Numbered from the stretch's first letter, positions 37,501-50,362 are shown. The stretch: DNA of 64,000 nt from Macropodus opercularis (GCA_030770545.1 CM061097.1:16510501-16574500), one strand, 5' to 3'. The notes: generated from the letters alone by a model not told the origin. Made by a program: numbers and translations.

Positions 37501-37999
37501 GGTCAGGCCAGTCCCTGGGAAGCCAGTGTGGTGGTATAAGACACAGTGTGCTGGGTCATGGTCCCGTGTGTCTGCTCCTCCCCTGCTCCACATGCAGGGA
37601 GGCCAGAGTCTGAATGGCAGCATTTAGTTCTGGGCGCTCTCGTCCAGCAAAGACTCCCATCAGCCACCTTGGCACGAACATCTCTTTCCCTATCTTCCTT
37701 TTCATTGTGAAAAGCCACTCGACATTAGCCTTCGCCATCCTTTTGGTTTCCTGCTGTTCTCCTGTCATCCACCCTCTGTGTCGCCTCCTTCCTCCTCTCC
37801 CTTCACAGTTTGCACTTTTCCTTCCTCCAATTTATTCTCATCACTTGTCGGACTGTTGAAGAAAATGAACAGAGTAAGAGGAAGGAGGAGGGGATAAAAA
37901 ATGAGCGTGAGGACAGACTCTGCATTTCTGCTGCCATGTCATGTTAATGGTTTCCAGATCAGGCTCCATATTACACCCAGGCGATAGCCCATCTCACCC
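37501..37999. other. Non-coding DNA
   Basis: Complex to pyrimidine-rich sequence. Short frames only. Nothing recognised. Confidence 0.5.
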
Positions 38000-38285
38000 G
38001 TCTCCTTAATGCTTGCTGCTAAATGCCTGCGCGACCGCCGGTGACAGTGACATATTAGTTTTGTGTCCCTCTGCAATCTGATACCTCGGAGTTTGCCACC
38101 ATACTAAAGATTTGATTAATGTTGTTCCATTTGGAGCCTGTAATTGGCTGCGACTGGAGCGCAGAATAATCAGGCGTTCCTATTCAGAGCAGCGAGCGAA
38201 TAGGGGAGGGAGAGAAAAGGGGGCAGAAATGCTAACGAGCGAGCTAGTTAATTAAGCCTGCAGGACGGTGGCGACAGTTACTGAT
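38000..38285. promoter_or_regulatory. Candidate conserved non-coding element
   Basis: Repeat-free sequence with GTGACAGTGACATATTAG, TTTGATTAATGTTGTTCC, CCTGTAATTGGCTGCG and GTTAATTAAGCCTGCAGG words. Enhancer-like texture similar to the neighbouring candidate at 37085-37500, and the two could be parts of one regulatory block. No alignment was available. Confidence 0.35.
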
Positions 38286-39984
38286 GACTCCTGTGACAAA
38301 CCGCCTCGTTTCCTTTCCACTTCCTTCTCCTCCCGCTGCTCCTTTCATTCCTCCTCAAACACACGCCACCAGTGTGGAGCCAGGTACTCGATTGAGTGAT
38401 ATCACAGACAACCTGCCTAAAAAACAAAACTTTTTGATTGCTGATCACAGGGACATTGCTGACTTTCATTGGATTTCCCTCATGGCTCCAAGAATGTTTT
38501 TATTTTTTCACTCACCATTTTAAATGAAAGGTTCAGATACGAGTGTTCCTCATCTCCTCTCTACACACTGACGATGCCCTTTACAGTATGAAATGACGAC
38601 CAAAATCCATGCTGCTCTTTGCAGGCAAAAAAAATATAAAAATTTCTCTAAAGTTTAGCAAAAGTTAATATGAGACTTTAGCTGTGAGAGTTGGGTCCTG
38701 GCAGCTGTGTGAAGGTTTTTGATTGACCTTCTGTCAAACAACTACTGTTCTTGAACATGTCGGTGGCCAGGAAAACATATACTGTAGTAGAAAGTTTATT
38801 TTGTACAAATCAGGCTGTAATTTACCTGCTTATGGCAAGTTAATGTAAAAAAGCATATATCATTCAGGGTGCGACGTTGTCCACGCCAATGGATGTCTGT
38901 TAGTAGCCTGCATTTGGGTGTTAATTTTAGTGTAATAATTAAAGTGTATAAGTTTAATAGGTTGGCTCTTGTAATGTTTCAGGTGTTTTTCTGTATTTTA
39001 ATGAGTACAGGCTGTTTCATTTTCAAACTGGCTATGATCAGATGCAGTATGAGGTAAAACAAAAAACAATTATCTTATTTACAGGATGCTTATGGTTCCT
39101 TGTGAACACTTACACTGCGTCTACACTGGAATTATTAGGCAACAAGGAGCATCTCACATGAACCTCATGTGACATTTGCCGTTTGTTCTTTGTCAGATGC
39201 ATGTCATGGCATCGCTCGCGTTGTAGAAGAGCACAGAGAGGCGACTTTGTAACTCCAGCTCTGTGAGGACTGGGCATACTGTAGTATTGTATTGTAGCCT
39301 GTAGTTACTCTATGTGGAAATACTTTGGTGGTTTACTTGCACTGACATTGACAACAGACTCGTTTCTCCTTTTAACTGCATCTACAGCTCATTCGATGAA
39401 CAGAACAGCCACAACGATGAGTAAACATTTCTGAAAACCTGGAATGTGAAAAAGCAACATTGTTTTATGCTGCTGTATAATAATTGCAAGTCAGTCGTTA
39501 TGTCATGTGTTTGACAGCTTATTTAGCTGATGGCTGTCACTGAACTGTAAAACAGCAATTAAATGAGTGTGGGATTCATCATGTTCATGTCGGGGCCTTG
39601 TCTCCGGGTATCGCTCTCAGACACAGAATACTTTCTCAGACAGACGATCAATCATGAACAGTCAGACAGTCAAATTGGTTACTTCTCTATTAAATAGTAA
39701 CATTATAGCAGGAAGAATATTTTTTACACTTGTTCTTTCATCATTGCATGTCACTGGTAGTGTCTAATGTTTATGTGCAGCTGAAAGGCTCTGAGAATAA
39801 CGAGGAGAGGGTTCTTTAGCTGCAAGAGCTGCTCCCTGTGCTGACGCTGAACCACATCTGGAGCCATTTGGAGGCTGATGTACGGCACATTTCTATTAAC
39901 AATCGTCTGATTTATCCACAACAGAGTCTGTACAAAGTTTAAACAAGCTAATTATATTCTGTTTTGTTTTTGTTTTTTTGATAG
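38286..39984. other. Non-coding DNA
   Basis: AT-rich, complex sequence without recognised gene, RNA or mobile element. Confidence 0.5.
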
Positions 39985-40130
39985 TATGATCGGTGGTTTG
40001 ATTCCTGGCTCCCCCAGTCACGTGGCGAAATGTCCTTGGGCAAGACACTCAACCCTGTGTGTGAATGAGCAATGAAGTACCGAAAAAATAAAAGCGCTTT
40101 GCATGTGCAGACTGTTTACCATTCCTCAAC
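39985..40130 (+). mobile_element. tRNA-like SINE fragment
   Basis: Begins with CGGTGGTTTGATTCCTGGCT. This contains GGTTTGATTCC at 39995-40005, one base away from the tRNA B-box consensus used by RNA polymerase III. It continues with TGTCCTTGGGCAAGACACTC and AAAAGCGCTTTGCATG, which match a repeat I recall as widespread in teleosts. The A-box half is not visible, so this is a truncated copy. Family name left open. Confidence 0.6.
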
Positions 40131-40908
40131 TTTGAAGGCATGCAATAAATGATGCCATAATGAGCCTTTACCAGAGAGTTGTCCAGCTTTTTATTTTTAA
40201 ACAAAAAATTTATTGTATCATACATTGATACAGGTAGTCACATTAAATAAATATTTTTAAAGCAGCTTTTTTTTATGCACAAAATTCCTTGACTTTAAAA
40301 TTTACAATGAAATTATTTACTTCATGTCGCAGCAACAAACCCAGGAATATTTAGATAAAATTTGATTTCATCACACTCTTAATCAATTGAAGACATATTT
40401 GACATGTTTTGACACTATTTTAAACTATAACAAGACAAAAGTGATTTAGAAACGGAATGAGCTTGATAAAATGTTGTGCAACACTGAGAAGGCATTGCTG
40501 CTGGTTGTCTCCACAATGGTGACCTGCCCACTGGAAAGCTTTAGACCAAATATGGAAGCTTCCTCACGCTTTCTTTTTTTTTTATTCAGACGCTTTATTT
40601 TTATATTTGCATGTGTGTTTGGAGAGCACAGGAGCAAGAATAGGAGCGATGACAGCAGATGAGTACTGTGTTTGGAGAGAGCTTTGGCCTTCCACAGAAT
40701 AAGAGATCACTGTTTAGTCCACAACGCCAGCTGTGTGTGTCTGTGCTGAACTGGTCCTGAACTGCCACCTACGAGACTAATGACAAGACAAACAGCAGGT
40801 TAAGTCTGTCTCTCTCACTACCTGTGTGTTTACGTGTTGAAAGCTCTCTCCCTCTCTGAGCTCTCTGGCGGTTGTGACATTACAGAACAGCAGGGCCAAC
40901 AAGTACTT

Positions 40909-40910
<2 letters not shown>
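40131..40910. other. Non-coding DNA
   Basis: AT-rich sequence then complex sequence. No gene was recognised. Confidence 0.5.

Positions 40911-40992
<82 letters not shown>
40911..40992. repeat. Pure (GT)34 followed by (GA)7
   Basis: 34 uninterrupted GT units at 40911-40978 pass directly into GA repeats to 40992. It is the longest perfect dinucleotide tract in the window. The Thr/His-rich minus-strand frames that cross it are artefacts of the repeat. Confidence 0.97.
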
Positions 40993-42063
40993 AAGAGACT
41001 GATGACAGTAAACATAGAAAAACAACATGTGCAGCCTGGGACGGCCTTGGTGAGGAGGACGGGGGAGTAGAAAAATGATTCATGTGAGGAGGAGGAGGAG
41101 GAAGAAGGCTTGGCCCTGCAGCTTACTGAACTGACACTGACCTCAGAACAACCTCTCTGATCTCTCTCTGACCTCAGATCCTTCATCAGGGTCACTGCTG
41201 TGGGTCGAAGAGTAGGGTAGAGGGAAGTCCTCATATGTTTTCATGTCTACCTGGACCACGAAGACATTACACTGTTTGTAAATGAAATGATTTCGACATA
41301 TAACCTTTATTTTAAAATAGACTTGATGGTGTTATCCCTGAAAAACACGCAAAGGCAATCCATCATGCTCAAAATTGTAATATTTATATAAGTTATATAT
41401 ATAGTTTTTTATAGGACGCACAAGTTAAATAGAGAGAAAAGTGACAAACAAGAACTCTTTGGTATATGCTCTTCTGAGTCCCCTTCCACATACTAACTGA
41501 ATTCAGGTGAAATTAGGTCCAGTTCAAAAGGGCCTGTGTAACCCATCTATTTTTAAGTAGATGATTTATTGTCCAGACGCTCCCTCTTTGAGTGAAGGGC
41601 CAGCGACGGAATGGTAAACATTGACATAAATTTCAAGGGATTTTCCCAATTGCAGCTTGTGGCTCCCTCACATTAGCTCTCTCACACGGCCTCTCCTCCC
41701 CTGAGAATCAACATGAAACGTCTTGTAAACAAACCCACGTGTCACATAAAGCAGCAGATATGAAAAGATCCCATAATTGTTGTTTCATTGCACTTAAATG
41801 GCCTGATCCTACAGTTAAACAGGTCATTTGAATCTGAATGTGAAGATCAGTGTCTCAAAGTTTACTCCCGTTATATGTTATCCTTCAAATAGAACAAGTC
41901 ATTTGGTTTAATTGTAAAATGTTAATTCGGGTAAGTATGTCTTAAAGATATGTCTAGACTGAACGCAACACAAATTTTTAACAAAAGCATAAAAAGTTAA
42001 ACAGGGTAAACTTTACGTGAAGGATATAGTTCAGATTTAATTTTGTTTTGATTATACGAGGAT
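40993..42063. other. Non-coding DNA with a possible conserved stretch
   Basis: A GAGGAGG-rich patch lies near 41080-41105. The part at about 41600-41800 is complex, with TTTCCCAATTGCAGC, CCCATAATTGTTGTTTCATT and related words, and could be regulatory. The remainder is AT-rich and unassigned. Confidence 0.4.
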
Positions 42064-42077
42064 GCGCCACCTAGTGG
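42064..42077 (-). promoter_or_regulatory. CTCF-type motif
   Basis: Read on the minus strand this is CCACTAGGTGGCGC. It fits the vertebrate CTCF core CCASYAGRKGGCRS at every position. CTCF binds such sites to anchor chromatin loops and boundaries. Occupancy cannot be judged from sequence. Confidence 0.5.
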
Positions 42078-43898
42078 TTGAACAATAAACCTCAAGCATA
42101 AGCATTAATGACACAAGATCAACAAATATTACTTTCGATATATGTATAATATTATGTTTGGGCCAAATATGGTAAAAACTGGCGGCATTAACACACCAGT
42201 GGGCAAAATTAGTGCTCTAATAGCACCTCAAGCCTGCTCTGTGGGGTGTTTTAGCATTCTTTAGATCTTTGTTTTACTTCGAGAACCCCTCATTCAAAGC
42301 TGGTGAAGAATTGCCAACAACCACTGTTAAGGACCAATTACGTCCCACCAGAAGACTTCCAGCAGCTGGCTATTCAATACAAAAAGGGATGGGGGGGTGG
42401 GGGGTGGAGATAATTTATTTCATCAACCTCTTTATAACACACACGACGACAATGAAGGCCCTAAATGAAAACATCATATGACTACTATAAGACATCCACA
42501 TAGTTCTCCTGGGAGCAGACAGAGACCAGACCAGGGCTAAAAGAAGAGTAAATATTGGACTTGGACCAAGTAGCTTGACATTTTATGTCAGTGAATTCTC
42601 TAAAGCAGCAAAATTGAGGAATACTAAATACTAGATCTTAGTTGGCATTCGAAGCAACAGGCGGTTCAGCGAAATAGAGGTCCTGTTGAAGACAAAAGGG
42701 ACAGAGTAAAAATTGAGCTATATTATAGCTGACCAGAATGTAGTATGTTGCGGTTCCAGTGATTTAGGTACTCAGTACTAAATTGAGTGCTTTACAACAA
42801 TATTTGATAAAAAACCTGAAACACAAAGGCTTACGGTCACCTTCTGCACCGTCTTTGTTGTGTTATACGGGGACGCTGTTTGGCGAGTCTCCACCTACCC
42901 CGCATTGTTCCCACGGAGCTCTTCGTGTCACATAGCTCCGCTGTTTTGACGCTGGGTTTTGTACTTGTTGCGGCTAATTTATGGGTGTGGAGCTGCTGAG
43001 AGACAGACCCAAAAGAAAAGAGAAGAGACAAACAGAGAGACAGCGTAGATGAATAGGCCTTGATCACTTGTCTCCTTGCCTTCCTGCCAGTCAGCCTGCT
43101 GGGCTGCGGCTCTGTGGTGTGTCGACTCCCCCCTGTAATTACACTTTACGACTTGCTCCACAGTAAATGCTACATAAATCTTGTGATGCCCCCGATTACA
43201 CCCCCTCATCCGCCTATCCACCCCACACACACACACACGCACACCTTATCATGCAAACATCGTAATACCTGCTGCAATTTCCTTCCTTTATTGGCAGTCA
43301 CTTCTGATTTAATGGTGCTTTGATGATTGCATAGTAAAATGCTACATGGGGTGAGATCGGTCCAGATTGTGTGGTGGCAGGGTGCGTGTGTGTGCAGATG
43401 TGTGTGTCCCTGTCAGCTCCGACCGTTGGTGCGTTTGCTGACAGAACCCAGGCCTCGCTAGTTTTAGGTTGGCATCCATCAATAGAGGCCTGTGCAGCCC
43501 CAGCCAAGCCTGTGTTTTTCTGTTTTAAATCACCATAAACACTTGTTCCCTGTTGCCTCTTTGGCACCAAAGTAACATAAAAGAATCTGGACTCTCAAAG
43601 GCAAAGTTTTATACTCAATCAACATCTGACGGTCTTGTCTTTGGCCTACTTACAGTATATACTGCGAATCCAAGGTTATGCTAGGTGAGGCTTTACGTTC
43701 CCCAACCAATGAAAATGTGTGGGTGGGGCTTTTGGGATTAAAAGGCAGAGCATTAAAAGAGATGAGCATAGGCTCACTGATGGACCATGACTACCCATCC
43801 CCATTCACAACAAACTGCCATGTTCTCTGTCTTCTCACACACGCTCACTATCATGGCAGGCATTCGATTTATTGCATGTCAGTCTCAGATAAACCCTA
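42078..43898. other. Non-coding DNA
   Basis: No gene was recognised. Includes a G-rich run near 42389-42407 and a short CA patch near 43224-43243. Sequence around 43075-43330 is complex with some enhancer-like words (CTGTAATTACACTTTACG, CTTATCATGCAAACATCG), but evidence is weak. Confidence 0.45.
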
Positions 43899-44031
43899 AT
43901 GGACTGGTGACCTGTCCAGAAAGTACCCTGCCTCCTGGTTGCTGATAGCTGGGACTGGCTCCAGTACCTGAATGGCCCTTAACAGGATGGGAGGCAAAGA
44001 TAATGGATGGATGGATGGATGGATGGATGGT
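43899..44031 (+). mobile_element. Retroelement 3' tail ending in (ATGG)n
   Basis: GGACTGGTGACCTGTCCAGA, GATAGCTGGGACTGGCTCCA and AACAGGATGGGAGG match, with divergence, a LINE/SINE 3' end I recall as common in teleost genomes. It ends in about seven ATGG/GATG units (44003-44030), as that tail usually does. Only the 3' end is present. Confidence 0.75.
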
Positions 44032-45211
44032 TACAGATACTGTGGTACCTACTAGCATTTTACAGGCATCACATCCGAGCCCTCCTTCCTTTTAGTAATT
44101 TTGGCCTCCGGCCTCTTATGGAGCATGGGCACACAGAAGGTAAGCGTGAGAGTTGTATCTTCCCCTCGCAACTTGTTCATCAACTCTTTACCTTCTTCTT
44201 CTGTCACACATCATTTGTCATGAACAGCTGGAACCAAGGGATATTTGCGTTCCCACCTCCAGCTCCTCAAGTCAATGTCTGTAGAAGTTCCGGGTCCTAG
44301 TGCACGTTCAAAAACAACATTTTCTCGCACACAACTGAGCTTCTGCAAAATGGATTGATTTTGTTTTAAGAAATAGACTAACCCAGAAGTTACTAACTAA
44401 ACAATTTCGAAACAACAACAATGTGAGACGAGTGTTTGATCTACTGCGTGTTCATTTGGACTGTTTACAAAATTAAGTGCATAAAGAAAGCCGACCATAA
44501 ATCACACATAGCTGACACTTTTCTAAGGCAGCACTTACAGCCATAGCCACAAAACAGTGTAGTGTGTGATTAATTGGTACAACACTGCAACAACAAGCTA
44601 CGAGTCAATGTTCAACATTTGGTTTTACCAATAGATCTAATGATAGGACGTATGGTCTGAACCCTATGCCTTACAGTAGTGATCTGATTGATGTTTTCAT
44701 CTCATTGTTTTAATTCTAAACTATTTTGGATTCATGGTTCTTGGTTTATATCTGCAGCTCTATAGCATTTAAATAAATGTCTACAACCATCACATGTTCT
44801 CTGCTGCACACGATGACTGGCTCATCATGGGAGGATGCGGTCTGCTTACGGGTCTTTAGATAATAAAACAGCTAACTGTTACATGTCAAATATGTTCCCG
44901 TTGGGCAAATGACGTACCACATGCATTGTAACACTATTCTGGCAGTTCACAAAGTGGGCGAAAAGACAAAACGTGCAGCTTCGATGAAAGTATGGGGAAG
45001 GCATTTTTATTCCACTCAGCTCAGTAAGGAAACGCCAGGCTGCTCTAAAGCTGCTCTGCTGTCCCAGGGTGTAATGTGTGTGTTGTAAACACCAGCGTGC
45101 CACCATATTGTCTGGCAGCAGATCATATTTTACCATGTTAACACACCATCTGTTTACCCTTATAAGCATTCATTACACATAAATGAGTGCACACAGCAGG
45201 CTGCTACATCA

Positions 45212-45244
<33 letters not shown>

Positions 45245-46659
45245 ACCACATTCTCGTTTGGATGCACAGAAAAAAATATGTATAAGTACAAACACGCTGT
45301 ATCACTGTATATTGCACATGCTCACACTCTGTTTCTCATTAACACATGTGTACGCACATCTACAAACAAACAGCTGGTGCTCAACATTGCACCCTTGAAT
45401 ATATTCTGATACCAGCAGTTGCTATCAATAACGCGGAACATGTAGTTAAAACTTCAGACAAAGGAAACAAATCTGTCGAAAATTTCTGTTAGTGCTGTTT
45501 CAAGAAATGTATATATTTATAGAGTTGATAGTATGAAAAAAAAATCTATTAGTTCGTTATTCGAAATCAAACATTCAGACACCACAGTGAAGAAGAGGTT
45601 GGCTGGCAGCGACTGGACGATTCTTTGTCATGGCAGGTGAACTGAAAAGATGGCAAACGAGCAGATGCACCCAACCTGCACTCTGCCACAAAATTCACAT
45701 GACAAAACTATGAGCCTTATTCCTCCAGCTACTTCAAAAATCATTTTACTCAGTGCTAAGTCTCTACTACAACACTTGTATTCTGTAAACATGAACAAAG
45801 TTTGATTTTTAACAGGCATCATTAAAAAATAGAGTCATTGATAATAAGCTTATTAACTGACAGATGTTAAAGAATGTTTACTAGATTGAGATTACAGTCC
45901 CTAAATGTATATTGTAATGGTTTCCACAGCTGAACCTTTTCCTTGTCCCTGTTCAGGACCTGTGACGTTCAGGCCTGAGCTACTGACAACAGACAGGCTT
46001 ATTCTAATGGACACAAGTCACTTAGCCCTTAGTTACTGCGAGGTTATTTACCCATATCAGTTCTGTCTCCAGCTGCCAGAGACAACATTTATAGTAACAA
46101 GTAAACAGTTCGTCTAATTTTGTTTGACTAATTGCAAAATGGAATTGGAAAAGGAGACGGCGCGAAGGAAAGAAAAAGGGGCCGGGCAGAGAGTTGACGG
46201 TGGCTGTGAGAGAGAGAAAGGCAGGAGGGGAGGAGAGTCCTGGCCGGACTGACAGAGGTCTATTCATCGTCCGTGATAGAGCAGACACAGAGCTGGCACT
46301 GAGGGACCCAGACTATAAATCAGAGACCATCACACCCTCCTGACACACACACACACGAGCCCCCTCACGTGAATACACACAAACAGTACTGTATGGATAC
46401 ATGCAGACAGAGATCCTCACATCCGTCACATACTGCAAATACACATACTGACATGTCTGTACACGGATTAACACACACGCACACACACACACACACACTG
46501 TCAGACTAGTTGTAGCTGCAGTGAATCACCTATTCTAACGTTCTGTGTTCTAACCTACATGTGTACAAATACGAAATATTATTTAACATTTTGTGGTTTC
46601 TTACAGACAAACACAGCGTCTGTGTATCTGCTCTCTATCTTTTGCATGCTTTGTTTTTT
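44032..46659. other. Non-coding DNA with CA microsatellites
   Basis: Two CA repeats lie at 45216-45244 and 46471-46499 (the latter with a CG interruption). The rest is AT-leaning complex sequence. No exon, RNA gene or transposon was recognised. Confidence 0.55.
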
Positions 46660-46832
46660 TGCTAACAGGGGATGCACTCTAGCAGGCTAATGATCGCCCA
46701 GGCCGGGGGGTTATTGATCACGTCCATGATTGATCTGAGGATCCCTCTGATTATTGGGCCATTAATCAGGTCTGGATTACCCTATCAATGGAGCTGCCAG
46801 TGACTGGCCCAGCCTGGAGATGGATGACTCAG
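46660..46832. promoter_or_regulatory. Candidate conserved non-coding element
   Basis: A compact stretch with GGCTAATGATCGCCC, GGTTATTGATCACG, CATGATTGATCTGAGG, CTGATTATTGGGCCATTAAT and CCCTATCAATGG. Repeated TGATTGAT/TTGAT-type words are what PBX/HOX or CUT-homeodomain sites look like. It stops abruptly at purine-rich DNA on the right. Conservation was not tested. Confidence 0.38.
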
Positions 46833-48562
46833 GGGGTGAGGAGGTGGAGAGAGTAGAGAGGAGAGGAGACCACAATGTTGGAAAGGAAAGCAGGTGAGAT
46901 TAGATGGGGGCGGGGTGGGGGTGGGGGGTAGAGGTGTAAGGAAAGATCAGAGGGGAGTGGTGCAATTTAGATTCCGTGTCAGTCTCTACACCATAAAGCA
47001 TAAAGGACTGAGTCAGAATCCCTAAAAGCTGATACTTCAGACTGTCACAGTCACACACTTTGACTGTGCTCAGTAAACCATTAGCTGGTAGTGGACATGC
47101 TGCCCTCCTTCTACATTTGGCTGACTTTTTATTCACATTGACACTTTGTGAGGGTTAAGCTTTGAAGCACTGAAGTTAAAAGGCTTGTCACTGGGTAACT
47201 GCAGCACCTTGCACAAGCTGTTTATTTACAGAACCCTTCTTGCCTGTTGGCTACTGGTTCGTGTCATCGCTACCAAACACACACAATTATCAACATCTGA
47301 ATAGATATGAATTTATGAAACCAAACATGGTTCCTATATTTTTAACAGATACATACCCCGTGTGGGAGTTAGGTTCTCAGACCTTGATGTCCTCGCTACC
47401 CCATGAGGATTTGTCTCTAAGAATGTACCATGGGAAAGTGTGTGTCTGGGTCTCGCTGTGGTAAACCAGCTGAATGTGAGACTGTGTGATTATGCAGAGT
47501 CCACATATCTGTGGTGGCCTAAAGATCATCATCTGTGCGACAGTCTGCTTTTACTGTCTCGATTGGTTTGTCCCTATAGATCACAGGGACTGACTGACAC
47601 ATTAACTCAGCTGGAGGACGGTTAGAGGAAATAACACAGTGTCTGTTGTTGGGAATGTCAGGCCTTAGTACTTCAAGGCATCTGGACAACAGACATGGAC
47701 CTGGATTCATCCATGCGTCCCTCGTAAATCATTTTCCGTAATGCTCCATTTTGAATGTTAAACAATTACTTGTTCTGCACAAATGCAGAAAAGCAGAAAA
47801 ACATGTAGCCTGGTAGAGATTTGAATAACTTTTGTATAAGTAGATGCAAAAACAATCTGGATGCTTTCTACATATTCATCTAGTTCAGAAACCGTTGCAG
47901 TTATGCAGTCACAAGCTATTCTCTGCCATTCCATTCATTTATTTACAATAACAATTTACTAATTCTTACTATACTACATATTACACACAATAGTGACAAT
48001 TTAAAAAAAAAACCAATAGAGCAAACCATAATGAAGAATGACAACATGTAACCAAATCTGATTGCACAAACTCAATAGTTCTTGCTGTTTCTAATTGGGC
48101 TGCAAGAAAAGCTTTCCCCTGAGAAAGGCGGGAAAGTCGTTTCTCAGGCAAGAGTATTGATAATGTTGTGTATAATTGTGCCTTTTGAGTCTGATCCATG
48201 GATGTGCCTTCGTGACCCCAGTCTCCCTCTGAGAGACAGAGAGATTTGAGCCCCGTCGCGGTGGCCAACTAAACACAGGTCGGCCATCGACGCATGTGTA
48301 AGCCAGTGTTGTACGACCACAAACGACACTGGGTGAAAGTCAGTCAGAAACTAACCAGAGCCACGTTTATAATTTTAATATTTGCAGTCCTTCGCAACCT
48401 TTCAGGCCTAGTCCACTGCAGGAACCTTACCAGCTTATACGCTGACCCCATCTTCAACCCGTAGGACAAAGGTGCACTGCATCTACTCGCTGAAGATCTC
48501 ATGCTACCCTGTAGGTAGTATGACTTTGTGTTTATCCTGCGTATACGTCTATTGTTTGATGG
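46833..48562. other. Non-coding DNA
   Basis: Purine-rich to about 46955 (including GGGGCGGGGTGGGGGTGGGG-type sequence), then complex sequence. No gene was recognised. Confidence 0.5.
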
Positions 48563-48576
48563 CCAGTAGATGGCGG
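48563..48576 (+). promoter_or_regulatory. CTCF-type motif
   Basis: CCAGTAGATGGCGG fits the CTCF core CCASYAGRKGGCRS at all positions. It is on the plus strand, so it points away from the minus-strand motif at 42064-42077. It sits about 30 bp before a retroelement fragment and may have come in with it or predate it. Confidence 0.5.
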
Positions 48577-48602
48577 GGGGTTGAACCCTGTGCTCCGGCG
48601 GG

Positions 48603-48772
48603 TGGGTTTTTTTTCCAGGTTCTCCGGCTTCTTCTCACAATCCGAGCACATGCAGTCAATCTGACGGGACATTCTAAATCACCTTTAGGTGTGCGTGTGA
48701 ATTGTTGTCTGTCTCCATGTGTGGTTCTGTGACTGACTGGTGACCTGTCCAGACTCCAGCTCTGGATGATGA
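48603..48772 (+). mobile_element. Diverged retroelement 3' fragment
   Basis: Contains CAGGTTCTCCGGCTTCTTCT, CACAATCCGAGCACATGCAG, ATTCTAAATCACCTTTAGGT and GACTGGTGACCTGTCCAGAC. These match in order the fish retroelement 3' region whose end is also seen at 43899-44031. It is truncated before the final tail, and no coding part is present. Confidence 0.7.
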
Positions 48773-50362
48773 ATATATATAACTGCAGACTGGCAAAACA
48801 AAGTCTACTGTCTAAAGTCTACTGGTTTTAAAATAAGCTTGGGCTTGAATCACACTACTCATACCCATACTCCACCGCTGACCACTGAGCAGCCCCTGTG
48901 GGAAGGCGTGGGGTTATGAAGACATACAACCTATATGTCAGGAAGTAAAAAAATATTTGTTCACATTCTGATACCAGGTTTCCATCCTGTTGTAGTGATT
49001 CTGAGCACAAGGTGCCATCATAACCCCAGACAGCCACCTGTGTGTTTTCCGCTTTTATTTGTAATTGTACACACTTCTAAATACTATGCTTTGTTGTTCT
49101 GTTCCAATTTTACTCTCTCTTACTTTTGATTAAGTTGTTTTTATGTAGAACCTGACATGTAGTGCCACAAAGCCTCCACACGACTTGCTTCTGTTGCTTT
49201 TCCAAGACTTGCTTACTTCTCCTCAACCTCCCGAGCGAGTGTGCGCAGAATGTATGCGCTCTCTCATGTGACAAGACACCCCCTGAGCTGCTCGCAGAGA
49301 TTCAATTTCAAAAAGATCAAAAATACTCCAGACGGTCCCGCTAGGATAATCAATCACCACAACCAAGAGGTGTGTGTTTGTATGTGAAGGAGCAAGAGAA
49401 AGAAGGGAAGAAGCACGGTAAACTGATAGAGACAGAGCAAAAGATGGGGAGAAGGGGCGAGGAGTGTAGCCAATGAGAGGTGAGGGGTGTGGGGGAACTA
49501 AAATACATACATATAGTTGGGAGTGGGGCCTATGTGTCTGCGCTGGGGGAATTGGAGTCATAAATCAAACAGCCTGTCAGAGGTGGTGGTGGGGTTGTTG
49601 GAGAACATGAAGAGGGGGAAGGCAAGGAAAGAGAGAGGATGAGGGGGAGTAAGGGGGGGAGTGTTTCGGAGTTATTCACACAGTGAGCCTGAATGTAATT
49701 TCCCCTGAATGTCAGACAGAAATGCAAGGTGGGACAGATAAGAAACTGTGGGTGTGTGGGTGTGTGTGCGTGTGTGTGTGTGTCCCTGTCCTCAACCCCA
49801 GGACAGCAGACACAAGCCTAAATCTCATTATGCCAACATGATAGAATTTGCTCTCTGTGTAACCTCATTATCCTCACTGTTAGATAAGGTCCTGTAATTG
49901 CTCACAACAACAGCTTTATATTTGATATTAAGTTTTGCATTTCGGAGCCTTGTGTTACTGTACGTTACTGTATGCTGTACAGTACATTGGTAGCAGGGGT
50001 TGGGTTGTACTGTAGGTCAAATGAAGACTTGGAGAATTAGTTTGGTCATAGATGACGATGTTCACAAAGCTCAGGGCGACTTCAGTGATCTGCAGAGCAA
50101 CACTCCAGGCCTTCCTCTATTCATCTGCATCATCACTGGCACTATAGGGACACATGGTCAGTAACTTTGGATCCCACACTAATACAAAAACCATCACCAG
50201 ATAAGATGGCTACAAGTAGAACACTAAGAGCCAGAACACTCACCAGCAGCGCTGTGGCCCTGTCACTCTGAGCTGATTGCTAACATACGCATGTCTGGTT
50301 ACCATGTTCACTGTTTCACATTCTAACATTTGGTTATTAATACTGAACAAAAGATGCATTAG
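48773..50362. other. Non-coding DNA left of the satellite
   Basis: No gene was recognised. The minus-strand 112-codon frame (49223-49561) is a composition artefact of purine-rich DNA. A GT-rich microsatellite lies at 49747-49783. The last 150 bases before the array contain a stretch resembling the satellite unit, listed separately. Confidence 0.5.
50211..50244 (+). repeat. Satellite-like single segment outside the array
   Basis: Contains AAGTAGAACACTAAGAGC followed by CAGAACACTCACC. This parallels the array phrase GTAGAACACTATGGAACACC with several changes, about 120 bp left of the array edge. It may be a decayed unit or the single-copy seed from which the array grew. Confidence 0.45.

Noticed and set aside
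40777..41234. Three minus-strand frames with long His-Thr runs
   Set aside because: Direct translation of the (GT)34 microsatellite in different frames.
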